Assembly: GCA_965116345.1 (NCBI GenBank)
Contig: OZ220680.1
Coordinates: 1,984,001 to 2,048,000 of the forward strand
Direction of reading: 5' to 3'
Length of the DNA stretch: 64,000 nt
DNA from: VXYL01 sp965116345
Lineage (GTDB): Bacteria > Pseudomonadota > Gammaproteobacteria > Pseudomonadales > Azotimanducaceae
The notes below the pieces were generated by a model. That model was not told the origin of the DNA and made no database searches. It saw nothing but the letters and a program-made list of their open reading frames with translations. The translations under genes were made by a program, and so were the position numbers. This document shows, one piece after another, positions 26,928 to 35,217 of the stretch. Position 1 is the first letter of the stretch; the number at the start of each line of letters is the position of its first letter.

Positions 26928-27464
26928 ATGCGAATCGGCCTGATCTCCGACACCCATATCTCGAAACGGGGCGAGCTCTGGCCCCAGGTGTTCGATGTCT
27001 TCGACGGGGTCGACGCGATCCTCCATGGTGGTGACGTGTGGTCGCCCGCGCTCCTCGACGAACTGGAGGAACTCGCGCCCCTGCGGGTTGCCCGGGGCAA
27101 CGGTGACATGGGGCAGCAGGATCCGCGCCTGGAGGATCGCTGCGTGATGTCCTTCGACGGCGTCACCGTCGCCATGCTGCACGACTTTCCGACCCCCGCC
27201 CATCGGCCACCGGAGCTGATCCTGAGTCGGGCCGGGCAGCGCTTCCCCGACACATCGCCCGACGTGATCGTCTACGGGCACACCCACATCGAGGCCGTGG
27301 ACTGGGTCGATGGCCTGCTGTGCGTGAATCCCGGGTCGCCCACCCTGCCCCACAACCGCTCGCTGCGCCTAGGCACCATCGGCTTTCTGAACATCGAAGC
27401 CGGCGAGGTCCGCCCCGAACTGTGGCAGTTGACGGAGACCGGCGCCGAACCGATTCCCGGCTGA
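26928..27464 (+). CDS. Metallophosphoesterase, YfcE/MJ0936 family
   Basis: A 178-residue calcineurin-like phosphodiesterase with all metal motifs: ISDTH at 6-10, HGGDVW near 33-38, RGNGD near 56-60, LHDFP near 84, and YGHTH near 115-119. The family hydrolyses model phosphodiesters with Mn2+; the natural substrate is unknown. It begins 20 bases after the oxidoreductase gene. Confidence 0.93.
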   Translation: MRIGLISDTHISKRGELWPQVFDVFDGVDAILHGGDVWSPALLDELEELAPLRVARGNGDMGQQDPRLEDRCVMSFDGVTVAMLHDFPTPAHRPPELILSRAGQRFPDTSPDVIVYGHTHIEAVDWVDGLLCVNPGSPTLPHNRSLRLGTIGFLNIEAGEVRPELWQLTETGAEPIPG

Positions 27465-27468
27465 CGCG

Positions 27469-28662
27469 TCAGCCCAGCACGCGGTCGAGGTCGCGGCAGA
27501 GGTCGTCGGCGTCCTCCAGCCCGACCGACAACCGGAACACGCCGTCGCCGGCGTACTCCCGGTAGTGGGCGAGTTGGTCGCCGTCCAACTTGAACGACGA
27601 TTCCATCATCGCGTCCGTGTCGATCCAAAAGATCAGGCTGCGGTGGTGGCCGAGCGAGACGGCGTGATGGATGATCTCGAGTTCACTCGCCATGCGTTCG
27701 GCCAACGCGCCGCCGTCGCCGCGAACCTGGAACGACAAGGTGCCCGACATGTTGTCCATCTGCCGACGGGCCAGGTCACGCTGGGGATGGGAGTCGAGAC
27801 CGGGGTAGTTCACGCGGGAGACGGCCGGATGATCCTCAAGGAAACGGGCGACCTGGATCGCTCCCTCCTCGTGAGCGCGCATGCGGATCGGCAGGGTTGC
27901 CGCGCCGCGCGCGATCAGCCAGCCATTGAACGGGCTCAACACCCCGCCGAGATACACCAGGGCCCGGGTCCGCAGGGGTTCGAGACGTTCCCGGGTGCCG
28001 AGCACGGCACCACCGAGGGCATCGCCATGGCCACCGATGTACTTGGTCAGCGAGTGCACGACGAAGTCGGCGCCGTGTTCGACCGGCCGGGTGGCGATGG
28101 GCGATGCGAAGGTGGAATCCACCGCCAGCGGCAGACCGTGGCGCTTGGCGATGGCCGACACCGCGGCGATGTCCGTCAGGCGCAGAATCGGGTTCGCGGG
28201 CGTCTCGATCCAAATCATCCCGGTTTCCGGTCGGATGGCCGCTTCGACGGCCGCCAGGTCGGTGGTGTCGATGGGTGAACACGCGATTCCATGTTCGGGG
28301 AGGATGTTGCGCGCGAGTTCCGCCGTGCCCGCGTAGTTGACATCGCTGATCACCAGGTGGTCACCCGCCTTGAGGGTCGTCAGCATCACCGCGGCGGTGG
28401 CCGCCATGCCGGAGGCGAACGCGACGCAGTCCTCGGCACACTCCAGGGCCCCAAGCTTCTCCTCCAGGACCCGGATGGTCGGATTGCCCCAGCGGGTATA
28501 GACGTAGGGCAAATCGCCTTCGAAGGCACTGATGGAGAAGCCCGTAGGCTCGTCCATCGCGAACGTGGTGGACATCACGAGATTCGGTGCCGAAGCGCCG
28601 GTGACGGGATCGGGAGTCTCGCCGCCGTGGACGGCGCGGGTGTTGGTGCCGGGGTCTTTCAT
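27469..28662 (-). CDS. PLP-dependent Cys/Met metabolism enzyme (cystathionine gamma-synthase/lyase family)
   Basis: A 397-residue fold-type I enzyme. It starts with the usual TRAVHGGETPDPVTGA and has a YTRWGNPT element. The PLP lysine is in SLTKYIGGHGDALGG near residue 205. The C-terminus has SVGLEDADDLCRDLDRVL. The exact reaction (cystathionine gamma-synthase, gamma-lyase or methionine gamma-lyase) cannot be fixed from motifs alone. It is convergent with the phosphoesterase, with a gap of four bases. Confidence 0.93.
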   Translation of the reverse strand: MKDPGTNTRAVHGGETPDPVTGASAPNLVMSTTFAMDEPTGFSISAFEGDLPYVYTRWGNPTIRVLEEKLGALECAEDCVAFASGMAATAAVMLTTLKAGDHLVISDVNYAGTAELARNILPEHGIACSPIDTTDLAAVEAAIRPETGMIWIETPANPILRLTDIAAVSAIAKRHGLPLAVDSTFASPIATRPVEHGADFVVHSLTKYIGGHGDALGGAVLGTRERLEPLRTRALVYLGGVLSPFNGWLIARGAATLPIRMRAHEEGAIQVARFLEDHPAVSRVNYPGLDSHPQRDLARRQMDNMSGTLSFQVRGDGGALAERMASELEIIHHAVSLGHHRSLIFWIDTDAMMESSFKLDGDQLAHYREYAGDGVFRLSVGLEDADDLCRDLDRVLG

Positions 28663-28777
28663 GTACCGGGTTCCTTCATAGCCGCCCGTCGAACCAGTGT
28701 GGCGTATTCTCGGCCCATTCGCTGTCCGAAGAGCGCCGGCCTACCGAACAGCGTACAAGCTTGGGGCCGAACACCGT

Positions 28778-28870
28778 CTAGGGAAGGTCTGACTAAGACC
28801 TTCCCTAGCGCGGCAGGTGAGCTTTGCGTTTCTGATCAAGCCAGGGATGGCTTGATCAGAGCATTCCTAG
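28778..28870. repeat. CTAG-bounded palindromic intergenic repeat, copy R3
   Basis: The element starts CTAGGGAAGGTCTGACTAAG with a hairpin (AAGGTCT and AGACCTT) and contains TCCCTAGCGCGGCA as in R2. It ends with the 28-base CTGATCAAGCCA...TGGCTTGATCAG palindrome (loop reversed relative to R1) and CATTCCTAG. Its right end, read in reverse, is nearly identical to the first ~40 bases of R1. It occupies part of the 332-base gene-free gap 28663-28994. Confidence 0.88.
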
Positions 28871-28937
28871 AAGCTTGCGCCGTAGAAGTTTAGCGCCAGC
28901 GAAACTTCCAACGCGCCCGCTAGGGCGCGCGCGCACT
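28871..28937 (-). repeat. Short hairpin repeat R4, copy 1
   Basis: Read on the minus strand it contains GCGTTGGAAGTTTCGCTGGC and a GCGCGCCC/GGGCGCG hairpin, matching the element at 43491-43552. It abuts R3, so the two elements form a composite. The remaining bases up to 28994 hold only a possible -10 (GAATACT near 28957) for the PhyH gene. Confidence 0.7.
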
Positions 28938-28994
28938 CGACGCATCATTGCGGCGCATGGAATACTGCCCGCCCCATTGGGAGAGGATCACGTC

Positions 28995-29831
28995 TTGACC
29001 GAGGAACAGCGCTACCTGTTCGATACGTTCGGGTATCTCGTCCTACCAGGGGTGCTCACCGCGGTGCAGGTGGACGAACTGCGTTCGACGCTCATGCAGC
29101 CCACCGAGCAGTTCGAACCCGTCGAACAGTCACGCGGTCCCCTGCACTGGGCGAAGGTATGGCGGGATCTGCTCGACCTCCCGGGCTTGAGCCCCGTCCT
29201 CGAAGAGCTGATCGGCAACCACGGCCTGCGGTCCCGCTTCGAGGCAAGGGCCGAAGAGGATCCGGCGGTCACGGTCCTGCCCACCTTCCGGCTCGATCAC
29301 GTCAACATCCATACGCACGTCAAACGAGGCTTCAAGGGTGGCATGCTGCACGGCGGCGGCCGCGGCACCGGCGGCAGCCAGTTCTTCCAGTATCACGACG
29401 GCCGGTTCTACAACGGCCTGGTGTCGGTGAGCTTCGAACTCCACGACACCCATGGCAATGGCGGCGGCTTCGCGTGCATTCCCGGCACGCACAAGTCGAA
29501 CCTGCCGCTGCCCACCGCGTGGCGGGACCTGAGCGAAGGCATCCCGGATTGCGTGGCGCGGATTCCGGCGCGCCCGGGCGATGCCATCGTGTTCACCGAG
29601 GCGCTCACCCACGGCACCCTGCCGTGGACCTCCGACGACGACCGCCAGACCATCTTCTACAAGTTCTCGCCCCACGCGACGACGTGGTCCGGCGACTACT
29701 TCGACCCCGACGACTTCCGCGGCTACCCGGACATGGACGACCGCAAGATGACCGTCCTGGAACCGCCCAGCGCCCGGTATCCCGGTCGACCGACCAAACC
29801 CGAACCGCTCCGTGCCAAACCCGCCCGCTAG
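28995..29831 (+). CDS. Phytanoyl-CoA dioxygenase (PhyH) family protein
   Basis: A 278-residue protein. I choose the TTG at 28995 because AGAGG lies 8 bases upstream and translation further upstream would run through repeat sequence. N-terminal LTEEQRYLFDTFGYLVLPGVL is the classic PhyH opening. Further hallmarks are the double-stranded beta-helix segment with CIPGTHKSNLPLP and the FTEALTHGTLPW motif supplying the distal Fe-binding His. Members are Fe(II)/2-oxoglutarate oxygenases; the substrate is unknown. The end overlaps the next gene by 20 bases. Confidence 0.92.
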   Translation: MTEEQRYLFDTFGYLVLPGVLTAVQVDELRSTLMQPTEQFEPVEQSRGPLHWAKVWRDLLDLPGLSPVLEELIGNHGLRSRFEARAEEDPAVTVLPTFRLDHVNIHTHVKRGFKGGMLHGGGRGTGGSQFFQYHDGRFYNGLVSVSFELHDTHGNGGGFACIPGTHKSNLPLPTAWRDLSEGIPDCVARIPARPGDAIVFTEALTHGTLPWTSDDDRQTIFYKFSPHATTWSGDYFDPDDFRGYPDMDDRKMTVLEPPSARYPGRPTKPEPLRAKPAR

Positions 29832-30936
29832 GCGTTCGCTGCCGACGTTGGTTCTCGCCTCGGTGTGCGTCGTACCGATGGCGGCGGAAGGCTATCTCGA
29901 TATGCATGTCCACACCGCCGGGATCGGTGCCGGGGGAAGCGGCGCGTTCGTGCACCCGCAGATGCGCAGCAACTTCCGCTTCCGCTTCTACTTGAGCGCC
30001 TTCGGCGTCACCGAGGCCGACCTGAAGGCCGGCGGCGACGGCATCGTGCTGACGAGAATCAGCGCTCAGGTCGCGGAATCGGAGCACGTCGCCCACGCCG
30101 TGGTGCTCGCCTTGGACGGTGTGGTCGGCACCGACGGCGAGCTTGATCGGGACACCACCCAGGTCTACGTGCCCAACGAGTTCGTCGCCGCCGAAGTCGC
30201 ACGCCACGGCAATCTCTGCTACGGCGCCAGCGTCAATCCCTACCGGCGCGATGCACTCGAGCGCCTCGAGCAGGCCAAGGCCGATGGCGCATTGCTGGTC
30301 AAGTGGATCCCCAACACGATGCACATCGATCCGGCCGATCCCGCGATTCGACCGTTCTACGAGAAGCTCGTGGCGCTGGACCTGCCGTTGCTGAGCCACG
30401 CCGGCCACGAGCGGGCGTTCGCCAATGCGCAGAACGAGCTCGGCGACCCGAAACGCCTCGAGCTGCCCCTGTCCATGGGCGTCACCGTGATCGCCGCGCA
30501 CATCGCCACCACCGGCGAGAACGACGGGCAGGACAACTTCGAACGCATCCTGCCGATGTTCGCGCGCTTTCCGAATCTCTACTCCGAGATCTCCAGCCTT
30601 ACGCAGATCAACAAGCGCAACTATCTGAAGCGGGCGCTCACGGTACCCGGCATCGACGAACGCCTGCTGTACGGCACGGACTGGCCGCTGCAGTTCGCCC
30701 TTCTAGTCTCGCCCTTCTACCACGTCGACCACATCGGCTTCGACACAGCGCGCGAACTCTCGAACATCGACAACGTGTGGGACCGGGACATTGCCTTGAA
30801 GAGGGCCCTGGGCACGCCCGACGCCGTGTTCGAGCGAAGCGCGGAGTTATTGAACACCGAGTCCTGTGCGCCATCGCGCCCATCCGCGACTCGACCGTTG
30901 GGGCCCCTGGAGATAACCCCTACTGGGTCGGGGTAG
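29812..30936 (+). CDS. Amidohydrolase family TIM-barrel protein
   Basis: A 374-residue protein with a Leu/Val-rich N-terminal segment (LVLASVCVVPMAA) that may be a signal peptide. DMHVH near residue 30, HAGHERAF near 195, AAHIATTG near 222 and YGTDWPLQ near 285 are the metal-site motifs of the amidohydrolase_2 group. The function is hydrolysis or decarboxylation of an unknown substrate. It overlaps the PhyH gene, so the two probably act in one pathway (inference). Its C-terminal ~30 residues are low in conservation signal and lie next to a decayed gene on the other strand. Confidence 0.85.
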   Translation: MPNPPARRSLPTLVLASVCVVPMAAEGYLDMHVHTAGIGAGGSGAFVHPQMRSNFRFRFYLSAFGVTEADLKAGGDGIVLTRISAQVAESEHVAHAVVLALDGVVGTDGELDRDTTQVYVPNEFVAAEVARHGNLCYGASVNPYRRDALERLEQAKADGALLVKWIPNTMHIDPADPAIRPFYEKLVALDLPLLSHAGHERAFANAQNELGDPKRLELPLSMGVTVIAAHIATTGENDGQDNFERILPMFARFPNLYSEISSLTQINKRNYLKRALTVPGIDERLLYGTDWPLQFALLVSPFYHVDHIGFDTARELSNIDNVWDRDIALKRALGTPDAVFERSAELLNTESCAPSRPSATRPLGPLEITPTGSG

Positions 30937-31339
30937 CTTGCAGCCTCGCTGGTGGCGATCCCCAGGCGGTCCGCGACACCGATTTCATCGAGCATGCGGG
31001 TCAGATTTTTCCGCATTGGTCCCGCGAACGCCATCAAGCGTCGGATCTCGTCGAACAGCCGCGGCGGTCGCCAGCCTCGTCCAGAAGCCGTTTCCCCTCG
31101 CGGAACGCGGCGAGCATTTGCTGACTGCCCGGCGTCAATCCGACGACGACCACCCGTGCTGCCGCCGTCACGCCGTGCAAGGGCGCATAGAACACCTCCA
31201 ATCGTCCCTCCCGCGCCAGCAGGAAGTCCGGCGTCAGGACATCGGTCTCCTGCACGTTGGCGGGAAGGCCCCGGATTCTGCGCTCGTAGGTGCCAAAGCA
31301 GGGTGTGCCGTTGGACACCGGTTCTAGTCGATTCGTCAT
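30937..31339 (-). pseudogene. Frameshifted, truncated uracil-DNA-glycosylase-like gene
   Basis: The first frame (31339 to ~31070) reads TNRLEPVSNGTPCFG and then VVVVGLTPGSQQMLAAFREG, like the UDG-like fold's first strand and loop. The continuation RPPRLFDEIRRLMAFAGPMR is in the next frame. The switch is at about 31060-31080 and needs one inserted or lost base. The similarity ends near 30900, short of the ~270 residues expected. The ATG overlaps the upstream gene's stop (ATGA), so it was once coupled to that gene. The family name is tentative. Confidence 0.6.
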
Positions 31340-32205
31340 CTGTATCCACCCTGTATATCGTTCAATAGCTCTTGCAGTGTTCGGCTAGTTACTTCAGTCA
31401 CGGTCTGGGCAGCATACCGCTCGGCTAGCCGTCTCTCTGCTGCGAACAAAGTCAGGTCACCTTGGCTGAGCCAGGCAATAGCGCCGGAGTCGTCCAGGTC
31501 GCGGGCCGCAACGACCAGCGCGAAACCCCATATCGCATCTTGGGGATCGAGAGACAAATCGTCGTCCAATTGGGTTGGCAATTCTATGCGGCCTGCTTGC
31601 ATCAGCTTGGACGCTCCGAGCTTCATCAATGCGGCCGTGTACCCCTGCTTGGCGGCAGCGATAGCCAACGTCTTGCGGTACTCGAACGGCAGCGACGAGA
31701 TCATCGATGCTTCCAACAGTGCACGACGGTCACCCATCTTGGCCATATCGACAACCGCCTCGATGCCGTACATCTCTACGTCGGTATTCCCAGCGCCATC
31801 GGAATGTTGCAGATAGCCGTCATCCGCGCTCAAGGTAGGAACCGTGGTCGACCCGTCCACGAATCTATCGTCAAGCGACCGCCCTCCACGACCTCCACGA
31901 TGTCGGTCTTGCGCTGTCTCGTTCAAGGGTGACAATCTCGGCATCCCAACACCCTTTGGTTCCTGCCAACTCTCATTAACGCCACTACCACGTTGGGTCT
32001 CGACAATAGTACGGTCCTTGGGTTGGCTTATCGTCGATCCCGTCGGTCGATTCGGAGTGCCCGATTCAGATCTTGCCAGTTCCGACGTCCCGAACCCTCG
32101 GCTGGCATAAAGTGCAAGTACGGCAGTCAACACCAACAGCCCTGCTGCAAGCAGAAACGCCTGTAATCGGAAACCACCGATGATCGTCCGTACCTTCGAA
32201 GGCAC
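31336..32205 (-). CDS. Unknown single-pass membrane protein
   Basis: Not recognised. With the GTG start at 32205 it has 289 residues: a short basic N-terminus, one membrane helix (LQAFLLAAGLLVLTAVLALYA, ~14-34), a polar low-complexity linker to about residue 120, then a helical C-terminal domain. That domain has AAKQGYTAALMKLGA, which looks like a Sel1/TPR-type helix pair. GTG codons upstream (32241) or a start at 32310 are possible. Base composition is lower in GC than the neighbours, suggesting acquisition. It is coupled to the decayed glycosylase-like gene downstream. Confidence 0.6.
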   Translation of the reverse strand: MPSKVRTIIGGFRLQAFLLAAGLLVLTAVLALYASRGFGTSELARSESGTPNRPTGSTISQPKDRTIVETQRGSGVNESWQEPKGVGMPRLSPLNETAQDRHRGGRGGRSLDDRFVDGSTTVPTLSADDGYLQHSDGAGNTDVEMYGIEAVVDMAKMGDRRALLEASMISSLPFEYRKTLAIAAAKQGYTAALMKLGASKLMQAGRIELPTQLDDDLSLDPQDAIWGFALVVAARDLDDSGAIAWLSQGDLTLFAAERRLAERYAAQTVTEVTSRTLQELLNDIQGGYR

Positions 32206-32602
32206 GACCCCGGGTTCGCCCCCAGGCTGGCTCTCTCTCACTATCGTTTGTCCACGAGATGTCCGACCCGATAACGGTACCGTCGCACATGTCGCACGTA
32301 CAGAGTGCACCGAATGCTGGAAACAGCGGGGCGCAAGCGGTCAGGCCTCGCTCGGCTTTGTTGCCGGCGCGCAACGTGGTGTGTTGACAGCGGTTGCTGG
32401 GATAGACTTGCCTGCGCGGTGCGTCTTGCACACATTGTCACCTCCGGTATTTTCGGTTTTCCTTTGTTTCTATTGGCCAACAAAACCCCAGGTAGCCGAA
32501 ACACCGGATTCGAACCGTCCGTAAGCGCCTATTTATTCAAACAAATCAGCATGTTGAACGTTCACGGACAGAAACTAGCTACCTTTCCACGGATGAGCGG
32601 AC
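32206..32602. other. Gene-free interval, AT-richer
   Basis: About 400 bases between divergent genes. The right third is AT-rich (TATTTATTCAAACAAATC near 32528-32545) and probably holds promoters. A GGATTCGAACC stretch near 32507 resembles a tRNA T-arm in reverse, but no acceptor stem or other arms can be built. No repeat of the CTAG families is seen here. Confidence 0.4.
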
Positions 32603-33436
32603 ATGAGTGAGGCAGCCGGTGAACTGACCGCGACGCAGGACGAGCCGACCGTAACTCCTCTTGCGGGGCTGATCGGTGCGGAGGTCGAAGTCGATCTGCG
32701 CTTCATCGACGACGACGTATTCGAGTGCATCCACCAGGCTTTCCTCGAATACGTCATCCTCGTTTTCCCGAACCAGCGGCTCACCCCGGACGACCAACTC
32801 GCCTTCGCCCGCCGCTTCGGGGATCTATACCGCTACCCGCACGCCCAGGGAATGAAGGACCACGAACTCATCCTGCCCATCAACCTGCCGAGTGGCGTTC
32901 GGCGGGGCCGCTGGCATTCCGACGCCACCTTCGAGGAACGTCCGCCGGCCATCTCGATTCTGGCCGCCAGGGAACTGCCCAGCCGGGGCGGCGAGACGGC
33001 ATTCGCCAACCAGTACGCCGCCTTCGATGCCCTCTCCGAGGGCATGAGGAAGCTGCTCGCCGGACTCGAAGCCGTGCACGATGCCTCCTCCCACAAACGT
33101 GCCGAGGAGTGGACCACCCATCCAGTGCTGCGCACGCACCCGCAGACGGGCCGCACGGCGCTGTTCGTGAACAGCGAATTCACCCGCCGCTTTGCCGGCA
33201 TGTCGGCGGAGGAGAGCGCCGGGTTGCTGAACTACCTGACGACGCACGCGCACCGTCCGGAGTTCTGCTACGTCCACCGTTGGCGGCCCGGCGACGTGGT
33301 GATGTGGGACAATCGAGCGGCGCAGCACTACCCGGTCCTAAACCGCCCGGACGGCGAAGTGAGGCGGATGTGGCGGGTGACCGTCGCGGGGGACCCGCCC
33401 CGCTACGAGGCTCGCGCCGAGACCAATCAAGGGTGA
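32603..33436 (+). CDS. TauD/TfdA-family Fe(II)/2-oxoglutarate dioxygenase
   Basis: A 277-residue protein with the complete facial triad: H105 and D107 in WHSDATF and H242 in AAQHYPV. FARRFGDLYRYP near residue 75 and the arginine in VRRMWRVTV (2-oxoglutarate binding) complete the family pattern. Members hydroxylate taurine, 2,4-D, alkyl sulfates or related compounds. A nearby sulfonate pathway is absent, so the substrate is open. The ATG at 32603 is the first start of the frame. Confidence 0.93.
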   Translation: MSEAAGELTATQDEPTVTPLAGLIGAEVEVDLRFIDDDVFECIHQAFLEYVILVFPNQRLTPDDQLAFARRFGDLYRYPHAQGMKDHELILPINLPSGVRRGRWHSDATFEERPPAISILAARELPSRGGETAFANQYAAFDALSEGMRKLLAGLEAVHDASSHKRAEEWTTHPVLRTHPQTGRTALFVNSEFTRRFAGMSAEESAGLLNYLTTHAHRPEFCYVHRWRPGDVVMWDNRAAQHYPVLNRPDGEVRRMWRVTVAGDPPRYEARAETNQG

Positions 33437-33441
33437 CCGAT

Positions 33442-35217
33442 ATGGACAATGTCGTGGAACGTTCGCCGGGGCGACCGACTCGGGCGACCGTCATGGGTGG
33501 GGTCGCGGCAGCGCTGCTGCTGTTCGGCAGCGGTGCGCAGGCGGCCGTGCTCGACATCATGCGCGGCGAACTCGAACGCTCCCACGCGGTTCTATCCGAG
33601 CAGCCGACGCCGGTCTACTACCTGAGCTACGAGGTCACCGAGGACAAGTCGGTGTCGGTAAACGGCTCGTTCGGTGCCCTGATCCGGTGGAATGCCAACG
33701 AGTCGCGGGGACTCGACATCGACCTCCGTGTCGGCAGCCCCGCACTGGACAATACGCGCGAACTGCGGACGCGGGGCTTCTTCGACTTTCGATCACCGTC
33801 GGCGCCGGTCCCTCTCGACGATGAGGGTCTGCGCACAGCACTTTGGTACCGAACCGACCAGAAGTACAAGAACGCGATCGAGCGGTTCACCCAGGTGCAG
33901 ACGGATGTCCAGGTCAACGTCGAAGTGGAAGACAAGGCCGGCGACTTCTCCATCGAGTCGAAGGAGACGGCAGAGGAGAACACGGTCGAGATCGAGGTGG
34001 ACCGCGCCGACTGGGAGCAGAAAGTGCGCCGGTATTCGGCACCCTTCGCCGACTCGCCGCACATCTACACGGCCAGCGCCACCCTTTGGGCGGACGCCGA
34101 GACCCGCTGGTATGTGAACACGGAGGGTTCGGCGATCAAGACCTCGACGGCCTACTACCGAATCTCCATCTATGCCGCGACCCGGGCGGAGGACGGCATG
34201 GTGCTGCCGCGCTCCGAAGAGTTCTTCGCGTTCTCGCCGGAGGGTCTGCCGGATGACGAGACCGTCATGGCCGCGGTGCACCGCATGGTGCGCGACCTGG
34301 AGGCGCTGCGCGAAGCGCCGCTGGTGGAGCCGTACACGGGACCCGCGATCCTTTCCGGGAGGGCGAGCGGCGTCTTCTTCCACGAGATTCTCGGCCACCG
34401 CCTCGAAGGCCATCGGCAGAAGGGCGTCGACGAGGGGCAGACGTTCCGCGAGATGGTGGGTGAATACGTGCTGCCCGAGACGTTCTCCGTGGTCTTCGAT
34501 CCCACCATTCGCCGCATCGGCGACACGGACCTGGTGGGCGCGTACCGCTACGACAACGAAGGCGTGAAGGCGCGGCGCGTACCGGTGATCGTCGGCGGCG
34601 TGCTGACGAACTTCCTCATGGGGCGAGCACCCATCGAGGGGTTCCCCAAGTCCAACGGCCACGGTCGCAAGAACACGGGTTTCTCACCGGTGGCCCGCCA
34701 GTCGAACCTGTTCGTCGAGGTGGCACAGCCCCGGACCCGGGAAGACCTGAAGGCGGAACTGCTCGCCCTGGCGAAGCGCGACGGCAAGACCTTCGGGCTG
34801 TTGTTCGATCGCATCCAAGGCGGGTTCACGATCACCGGTCGGTCGCTGCCGAATGCGTTCAACGTCACGCCGACGGTGGTGTATCGGGTCAACCTCGACG
34901 GTAGCGAGGAACTCGTGCGTGGTGTGGACCTCATCGGCACGCCGCTGACTGCGTTCAGCCGCATCGTCGCCGGCGGTGAAGACCTGCAGGTGTTCAACGG
35001 GACCTGCGGGGCCGAGTCCGGTCCCGTGCCGGTGGCGGCGGTCTCGCCGTCCATCCTGGTCGAACAGATCGAGGTGCAGAAGAAGGACAAGGCGCAGACG
35101 CGACTACCGATCCTGCCGCCGCCGGGAGGGGGCGGTCCGAAATCGATCCATGGCTGGCAATATCCCAATGTGTCCACAGGGCACGCCGATGCGACGACGA
35201 TGGGAGCCGCACGATGA
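33442..35217 (+). CDS. Exported TldD-like zinc metalloprotease subunit
   Basis: A 591-residue protein. The ATG at 33442 follows AGGG and gives a signal-like N-terminus (VMGGVAAALLLFGSGAQA). The TldD zinc motif HEILGHRLEGH is at 314-324 (HExxxH). The C-terminal half has the TldD/PmbA fold with a GFTITGR beta segment. E. coli TldD/TldE is cytoplasmic; this copy appears exported. It overlaps the next gene by an ATGA junction, and the two proteins have the same predicted length, fitting a heterodimer. Confidence 0.9.
   Translation: MDNVVERSPGRPTRATVMGGVAAALLLFGSGAQAAVLDIMRGELERSHAVLSEQPTPVYYLSYEVTEDKSVSVNGSFGALIRWNANESRGLDIDLRVGSPALDNTRELRTRGFFDFRSPSAPVPLDDEGLRTALWYRTDQKYKNAIERFTQVQTDVQVNVEVEDKAGDFSIESKETAEENTVEIEVDRADWEQKVRRYSAPFADSPHIYTASATLWADAETRWYVNTEGSAIKTSTAYYRISIYAATRAEDGMVLPRSEEFFAFSPEGLPDDETVMAAVHRMVRDLEALREAPLVEPYTGPAILSGRASGVFFHEILGHRLEGHRQKGVDEGQTFREMVGEYVLPETFSVVFDPTIRRIGDTDLVGAYRYDNEGVKARRVPVIVGGVLTNFLMGRAPIEGFPKSNGHGRKNTGFSPVARQSNLFVEVAQPRTREDLKAELLALAKRDGKTFGLLFDRIQGGFTITGRSLPNAFNVTPTVVYRVNLDGSEELVRGVDLIGTPLTAFSRIVAGGEDLQVFNGTCGAESGPVPVAAVSPSILVEQIEVQKKDKAQTRLPILPPPGGGGPKSIHGWQYPNVSTGHADATTMGAAR

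Noticed and set aside
32490..32530. tRNA T-arm-like GGATTCGAACC
   Set aside because: Only three or four stem pairs form and no acceptor, D or anticodon arm can be built around it on either strand.
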